Assembly: GCA_021850375.1 (NCBI GenBank)
Contig: JAJZLZ010000042.1
Location: 1 to 9,510, forward strand
Direction of reading: 5' to 3'
DNA: 9,510 nucleotides
Origin: Microcaldota archaeon
GTDB lineage: Archaea; Micrarchaeota; Micrarchaeia; Micrarchaeales; Micrarchaeaceae
The notes under the pieces are model-generated. The model was given only the letters and a program-made list of their open reading frames with translations, was not told where the DNA came from and made no database searches. Made by a program: the position numbers and the translations under genes. This document shows, piece after piece, positions 7,190 through 9,510 of this stretch (the first letter of the stretch is position 1; each line of letters starts with the position of its first letter).

Positions 7190-7234
7190 CTATCTCTATA
7201 TAACCTACTATATAAGAACTGATATAATGATTTG

Positions 7235-7594
7235 ATGACGGAGCAATATTGTAAATGCGGGCCCTTTAGGGTAAATATGATACCTCAAGGCATGTTGAGA
7301 CCATACATACTATTTCTGTTATCGAAAAAGCCAATGCACGGCTTTGAAATAATGGGAGAGATATCAGAGAGGTCGCACGGCTTGTGGAAACCGGGGCCTG
7401 CAGCTGTGTATCCATCGCTTGCATGGCTAAGTGCAAAGAACTACATAATACCTGCCTTTAGAAGGCCTAGAGGTGAGAAGTCACGCAGGCAATATAAGAT
7501 AACCAAAAGTGGCCGTGAAGCTGTGGCGGAGTATAAGGCATTCGGGGAAGAATGGTTTGGGGGCATTATGCGGCTTAAAGACCTCTTTGATTGA
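7235..7594 (+). CDS. PadR-family winged-helix transcriptional regulator
   Basis: This 119-aa DNA-binding regulator of the PadR family is of the short type, without a long C-terminal helical domain. The family core is clear: GMLRPYILFLLSKKPMHGFEIM (20-40, given in single-letter code with key residues L24-L29, H35-G36-F37), PGPAAVYPSLAWLSAKNYI (53-71) for the recognition region, and the wing and following helix RRQYKITKSGREAV (84-97). A short aromatic/acidic C-terminal helix (98-119) probably helps dimerisation. Residues C6-K-C8 form an N-terminal Cys-x-Cys that could sense thiol state or bind metal. The ATG at 7235-7237 is preferred over the adjacent TTG at 7232. No Shine-Dalgarno is visible, consistent with a short-leader mRNA. 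A disulfide oxidoreductase gene begins 56 bp downstream on the same strand, and PadR genes often control their neighbours or themselves. Confidence 0.92.
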   Translation: MTEQYCKCGPFRVNMIPQGMLRPYILFLLSKKPMHGFEIMGEISERSHGLWKPGPAAVYPSLAWLSAKNYIIPAFRRPRGEKSRRQYKITKSGREAVAEYKAFGEEWFGGIMRLKDLFD

Positions 7595-7640
7595 CTTATA
7601 TTTAGGTCCAATATGTGGTAAGATTTTAATTTATAATAAA

Positions 7641-7646
7641 AGGAGA
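7641..7646 (+). promoter_or_regulatory. Shine-Dalgarno site of the disulfide oxidoreductase gene
   Basis: AGGAGA ends 4 nt before the ATG at 7651, a strong ribosome-binding site that fixes this start. The neighbouring padR-like gene lacks one, so the pair may be translated by different initiation modes. An AT-rich element (CTTATATTTA, just after the padR stop) could supply an extra promoter. Confidence 0.6.
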
Positions 7647-7650
7647 TTAA

Positions 7651-8301
7651 ATGGCTTTTATAAATGATGAGAACAAAAGGCAGGTGTTGGAAGTGTTTGC
7701 GAAGGAAATGTCTGGAAAAGTAACTTTGCTGCTTTTTCATGATCCTTCCAGTGAGAAATGCCCGTATTGCACGGCAACTATGGACCTTGTGACGGAACTT
7801 GCAGCATTAGATAAGAGGATAACGCTTACTATATATGACATAAATAAGGACCAGAAGGAAGCTAAGTTCTTAGGGGTAGACAAGGTGCCTGCTATTGTAG
7901 TTGGGGGCAAAAAAATCTACAATGTGCTTTATTTTGGCATACCATCTGGTTATGAATTCTCTTCACTTGTTGAGGATATAGTAGAGGCCTCAAAAGGCGT
8001 GACGAGCCTTTCTAATGCCACAAAGGAACAGCTCAAGAAGGTCAGCAAACCTATTGATATCAAGATATTTGTGACTCCTTCGTGTCCATATTGCCCGCGT
8101 GCGGTGCGGCTGGCTCATCAGTTCGCCATGGAAAATGGCAAGATACGCGCAGCAATGATAGAAGCCCAAGAATTTATGGAGTTGTCAACACGATACAATG
8201 TTATGGGTGTGCCCAGAACGGTCATAAATGATTCTGTGCATTTGGAGGGAGCACAACCAGAAGAAGTGCTCTTAAAACACGTACTAAAGCTAGGGGCGTA
8301 G
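7651..8301 (+). CDS. Protein disulfide oxidoreductase, two thioredoxin folds (glutaredoxin-like)
   Basis: This 216-aa protein has two tandem thioredoxin/glutaredoxin folds, the architecture of the archaeal protein disulfide oxidoreductase (PDO) that makes, reduces or isomerises disulfides in the cytoplasm. The first unit (about 1-115) has the active site C37-P-Y-C40 and cis-Pro P80 in KVPAIVV. The second (about 133-216) has C145-P-Y-C148 and cis-Pro P188 in GVPRTVI. Both sites keep both cysteines, so both units could be redox active, and the length is typical of the family. There is no signal peptide or TM helix. Partners would be a thioredoxin-reductase-like flavoenzyme and cytosolic substrates, neither seen here. 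The gene has a strong AGGAGA ribosome-binding site and follows the padR-like gene by 56 bp, so it is likely in the same operon or regulated by PadR. Confidence 0.95.
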   Translation: MAFINDENKRQVLEVFAKEMSGKVTLLLFHDPSSEKCPYCTATMDLVTELAALDKRITLTIYDINKDQKEAKFLGVDKVPAIVVGGKKIYNVLYFGIPSGYEFSSLVEDIVEASKGVTSLSNATKEQLKKVSKPIDIKIFVTPSCPYCPRAVRLAHQFAMENGKIRAAMIEAQEFMELSTRYNVMGVPRTVINDSVHLEGAQPEEVLLKHVLKLGA

Positions 8302-8311
8302 TAATTTATAT

Positions 8312-8356
8312 AGCTCTAACAAACTGAGCTGGAAATCTCTAATATTTATTGAGATT
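8312..8356 (+). terminator. Two tandem hairpins after the disulfide oxidoreductase gene
   Basis: Two perfect short inverted repeats follow the stop codon at 8301: AGCTC (8312-8316) with GAGCT (8326-8330), and AATCTC (8334-8339) with GAGATT (8351-8356). Neither is followed by a strong T-run, so they may mark the 3' end or be 3'-UTR structure rather than a classic terminator. Stem lengths of 5 and 6 bp are short enough to arise by chance. Confidence 0.3.
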
Positions 8357-8407
8357 GTATGTAGCAATATGCAATATACTATGAGTCTAAGTAACCGGAA
8401 TTTACAC

Positions 8408-8457
8408 TTCTGGAATTCAAATCAGCCTTTTGTTAGTATTTTCTGAATTCAAAAATC
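8408..8457. repeat. Imperfect direct repeat in the PDO-NUDIX intergenic region
   Basis: TTCTGGAATTCAAATC (8408-8423) and TTCTGAATTCAAAAATC (8441-8457) are near-copies about 33 bp apart, each centred on GAATTC. They lie in the 252-bp gap between the converging disulfide oxidoreductase and NUDIX genes. The rest of this gap holds a tandem GCAATAT pair (8364-8377) and no convincing gene. No function is evident. Confidence 0.35.
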
Positions 8458-8553
8458 GCACTATTCAAGTCGACGCCTAACTGTTTTACGCATATACCTA
8501 TTGCTTTACACAAATTTCTAAGCGAAAACGCGATCATGCGCCTATTTTTTTAT

Positions 8554-9012
8554 TTATCTGAAAATTATCGAATATTTCCAGACCATTTTGTCTTTGTCTA
8601 TGTAGAAATCAGCATCAAATTTTCTGCCATCCAAAACAAGTTGCAGCCAATAATTGTCATCGTCCCACATCTCATTTCTTGGCATTTTGTTTCTGTCAAA
8701 CCATTTGACCTCTCCTTCCTCTGTGGAAACTATCTCTCCAGTGAAATTATTTGTTGAAAATACGTGGACAATAAAGCTTACCTCCTCTCCTCCGTCATTG
8801 TAAAAATTTATAACCCCATGTCTCTTCAAATCCTTCACGCTAAGGTTGGTTTCTTCTAAAACCTCTCGTTTAGCAGATTCTTCTGGCGTTTCTCCTGGCT
8901 CAATTTTCCCGCCAGGCCCGTTCCACTTGCCTTTGCTTATTGCTCTTGATGCCTTCTTCAGCAGTATCCTTTTATCGTCAAATATATGACATATAGTTCC
9001 TTCAAGTGGCAT
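8554..9012 (-). CDS. NUDIX hydrolase, MTH1-like (oxidised purine nucleotide diphosphatase)
   Basis: This protein of about 152 aa probably hydrolyses oxidised purine nucleoside triphosphates such as 8-oxo-dGTP to monophosphates, cleaning the nucleotide pool. The NUDIX box begins in WNGPGGKIEPGE and ends in REVLEETNL. With the ATG start at 9010-9012 its key residues are G35, E41, R49, E50, E53 and E54. The usual Gly near the end of the box is Asn. The later segment MWDDDNYW (115-122) matches the MTH1 MWPDDxYW element, whose Trp and two Asp read the oxidised base, and the following KFDADFYID also resembles MTH1. This favours an MTH1-like rather than a MutT-like enzyme. A TTG at 9025-9027 could extend it by five codons. 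The ATG is preferred because it is preceded by GTGAT and the predicted transcript start falls near 9022. Confidence 0.92.
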   Translation of the reverse strand: MPLEGTICHIFDDKRILLKKASRAISKGKWNGPGGKIEPGETPEESAKREVLEETNLSVKDLKRHGVINFYNDGGEEVSFIVHVFSTNNFTGEIVSTEEGEVKWFDRNKMPRNEMWDDDNYWLQLVLDGRKFDADFYIDKDKMVWKYSIIFR

Positions 9013-9043
9013 TATATCACATGGCAATATTATACATTCAAAT

Positions 9044-9051
9044 CTTTAAAA
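9044..9051 (-). promoter_or_regulatory. TATA box for the NUDIX gene
   Basis: The minus strand reads TTTTAAAG, about 36 bp from the ATG at 9012. The predicted start near 9022 gives a leader of about 10 nt carrying the GTGAT site. It would exclude the upstream TTG (9027) from the mRNA. A second TTTAAAAATGG element at about 9066-9076 is an alternative. Confidence 0.35.
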
Positions 9052-9060
9052 CATTCTCTT

Positions 9061-9201
9061 TTAAACCATTTTTAAAGGTTTAAGCCCCTGTCTTGACCTG
9101 ACATGGCCCCATAACGTTTCCTTTAATGTTGCTAAAATATGCTGAGTATCCTCTGTTTCCAAATGGCGTTTTGCTGACAAGAACTTTGGCCTATATGATT
9201 T
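9061..9201 (-). other. Open, protein-like stretch in the NUDIX-Tag gap, possible gene remnant
   Basis: The 337-bp gap between the NUDIX start and the end of the tag gene contains no gene I can name. On the minus strand, 46 sense codons run between an in-frame TAG (9202-9204) and TAA (9061-9063). Their composition is unlike random AT-rich translation, with AKRHLETEDTQHILATLKE followed by TLWGHVRSRQGLKPL. About 19 more open codons, including ISANDEKSAVKK, precede the TAG in the same frame. There is no good ATG or ribosome-binding site. It could be a decayed gene or chance. A 28-codon ATG ORF on the plus strand (9126-9212) overlaps it and has no Shine-Dalgarno. The rest holds a short palindrome (GAATAT-T-ATATTC, 9335-9347) and an imperfect repeat of CGATAAACAT (9298-9307 and 9321-9331). 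Confidence 0.25.
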
Positions 9202-9349
9202 CTATTTTTTAACTGCACTTTTTTCGTCATTTGCAGATATTAAAATGCTCAACTCTACTCCTAATCACACAATTATAATACTCAACCATTATTAGTACGA
9301 TAAACATTGTGCATTGTATGCGATAAAACATAAGGAATATTATATTCTT

Positions 9350-9510
9350 TCACAATTTCTTATACCTAAAGCACGAAGTTATATGGTCATTCACCATGCC
9401 CGTTGCTTGCATGTATGAATAACATATAGTAGTTCCTACAAATTTGAACCCCCGTTTTAACAGATCCTTGCTCATTGTGTCAGATTCATAAGTATGGGTT
9501 GGTATTTGCG
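9350..9510 (-). CDS. tag: DNA-3-methyladenine glycosylase I (Tag), C-terminal part
   Basis: This is the last 53 codons or so of a minus-strand gene whose start lies beyond the window edge. Tag excises 3-methyladenine from alkylated DNA and starts base excision repair. The visible residues carry the family's C-terminal signature: SDTMSKDLLKRGFKFVG, then TTICYSYMQATGMVNDH, then ITSCFRY. The His and Cys of DHITSC are spaced as in the zinc-binding H-x3-C of E. coli Tag, the half of the zinc 'snap' expected at this end. The first Cys and His would be in the missing N-terminal part. The protein ends a few residues later with a TGA at 9350-9352. A small palindrome just overlaps the downstream side. 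Whether it shares a transcript with the NUDIX gene is unclear because about 340 bp and a TATA box separate them. Confidence 0.93.
   Translation of the reverse strand, partial: QIPTHTYESDTMSKDLLKRGFKFVGTTICYSYMQATGMVNDHITSCFRYKKL

Noticed and set aside
7441..7740. 99-codon minus-strand ORF spanning the padR-PDO junction
   Set aside because: It is antisense to two well-supported genes and has no family features or ribosome-binding site.
8408..8430. tRNA T-loop-like TTCAAATC
   Set aside because: The flanking bases do not form a 5-bp T stem, and no anticodon arm, D arm or acceptor pairing is found within tRNA distance.
9013..9027. TTG start for the NUDIX gene
   Set aside because: The first five residues are not part of the NUDIX fold. 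The downstream ATG has GTGAT before it, and the predicted transcript start lies between the two codons.
9126..9212. 28-codon plus-strand ORF with ATG in the NUDIX-tag gap
   Set aside because: No ribosome-binding site or recognisable feature. A 28-codon ORF is expected by chance in a gap of this size.
1..9510. CRISPR array, insertion sequence or integrase attachment site
   Set aside because: No regularly spaced repeats, transposase, integrase, terminal inverted repeats or tRNA target were found on either strand.

Overview
This window looks like a piece of an archaeal chromosome. Three things support this. It encodes a short helicase-free XPF/ERCC4 nuclease and a two-domain protein disulfide oxidoreductase with two CPYC sites. 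It has TATA-type promoter elements about 25 bp upstream of genes, with short or absent leaders. Shine-Dalgarno-like sites match the archaeal anti-SD, and Ile/Arg codon use is rich in ATA and AGG/AGA. A small acidophilic or DPANN-type (Micrarchaeota-like) genome would fit, but that placement is a guess. No mobile element, CRISPR array, rRNA or tRNA was found.

Layout. (1) 73-2256 and 2253-4040, minus strand: a ClC-type chloride channel/transporter with two CBS domains is followed, with a 3-nt overlap, by an NHLRC2-like protein (thioredoxin fold plus NHL beta-propeller). After a separate promoter comes a six-TM DUF981-like membrane protein. (2) 4105-7040, minus strand: a 762-aa polytopic membrane protein with a large, sequon-rich extracytoplasmic tail lies 2 bp upstream of the ERCC4 nuclease. 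(3) 7235-8301, plus strand, divergent from block 2: a small PadR-family regulator with an N-terminal Cys-x-Cys, then a protein disulfide oxidoreductase. (4) 8554-9510, minus strand: an MTH1-like NUDIX hydrolase, about 340 bp without a clear gene, and the C-terminal end of a Tag-type 3-methyladenine DNA glycosylase cut by the window edge.

Two themes recur. One is thiol redox chemistry (NHLRC2-like protein, disulfide oxidoreductase, a Cys-containing PadR regulator). The other is repair or sanitation of damaged nucleic acid (Tag, MTH1-like NUDIX, XPF-type nuclease). Together they suggest housekeeping and stress functions rather than a mobile or defence island.

The most useful second-look points are the following. 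The NHLRC2-like gene has no ATG/GTG/TTG at its homologous N terminus, but has a well-placed Shine-Dalgarno before an AUA codon overlapping the upstream stop. A perfect 7-bp inverted repeat covers the ClC start codon and resembles a PadR operator. The ClC protein appears to have Val at the internal proton-glutamate position, as channels do. The large membrane protein combines 13 N-glycosylation sequons in its tail with no acidic residue in its first outer loop. I found no clear new multi-gene system.
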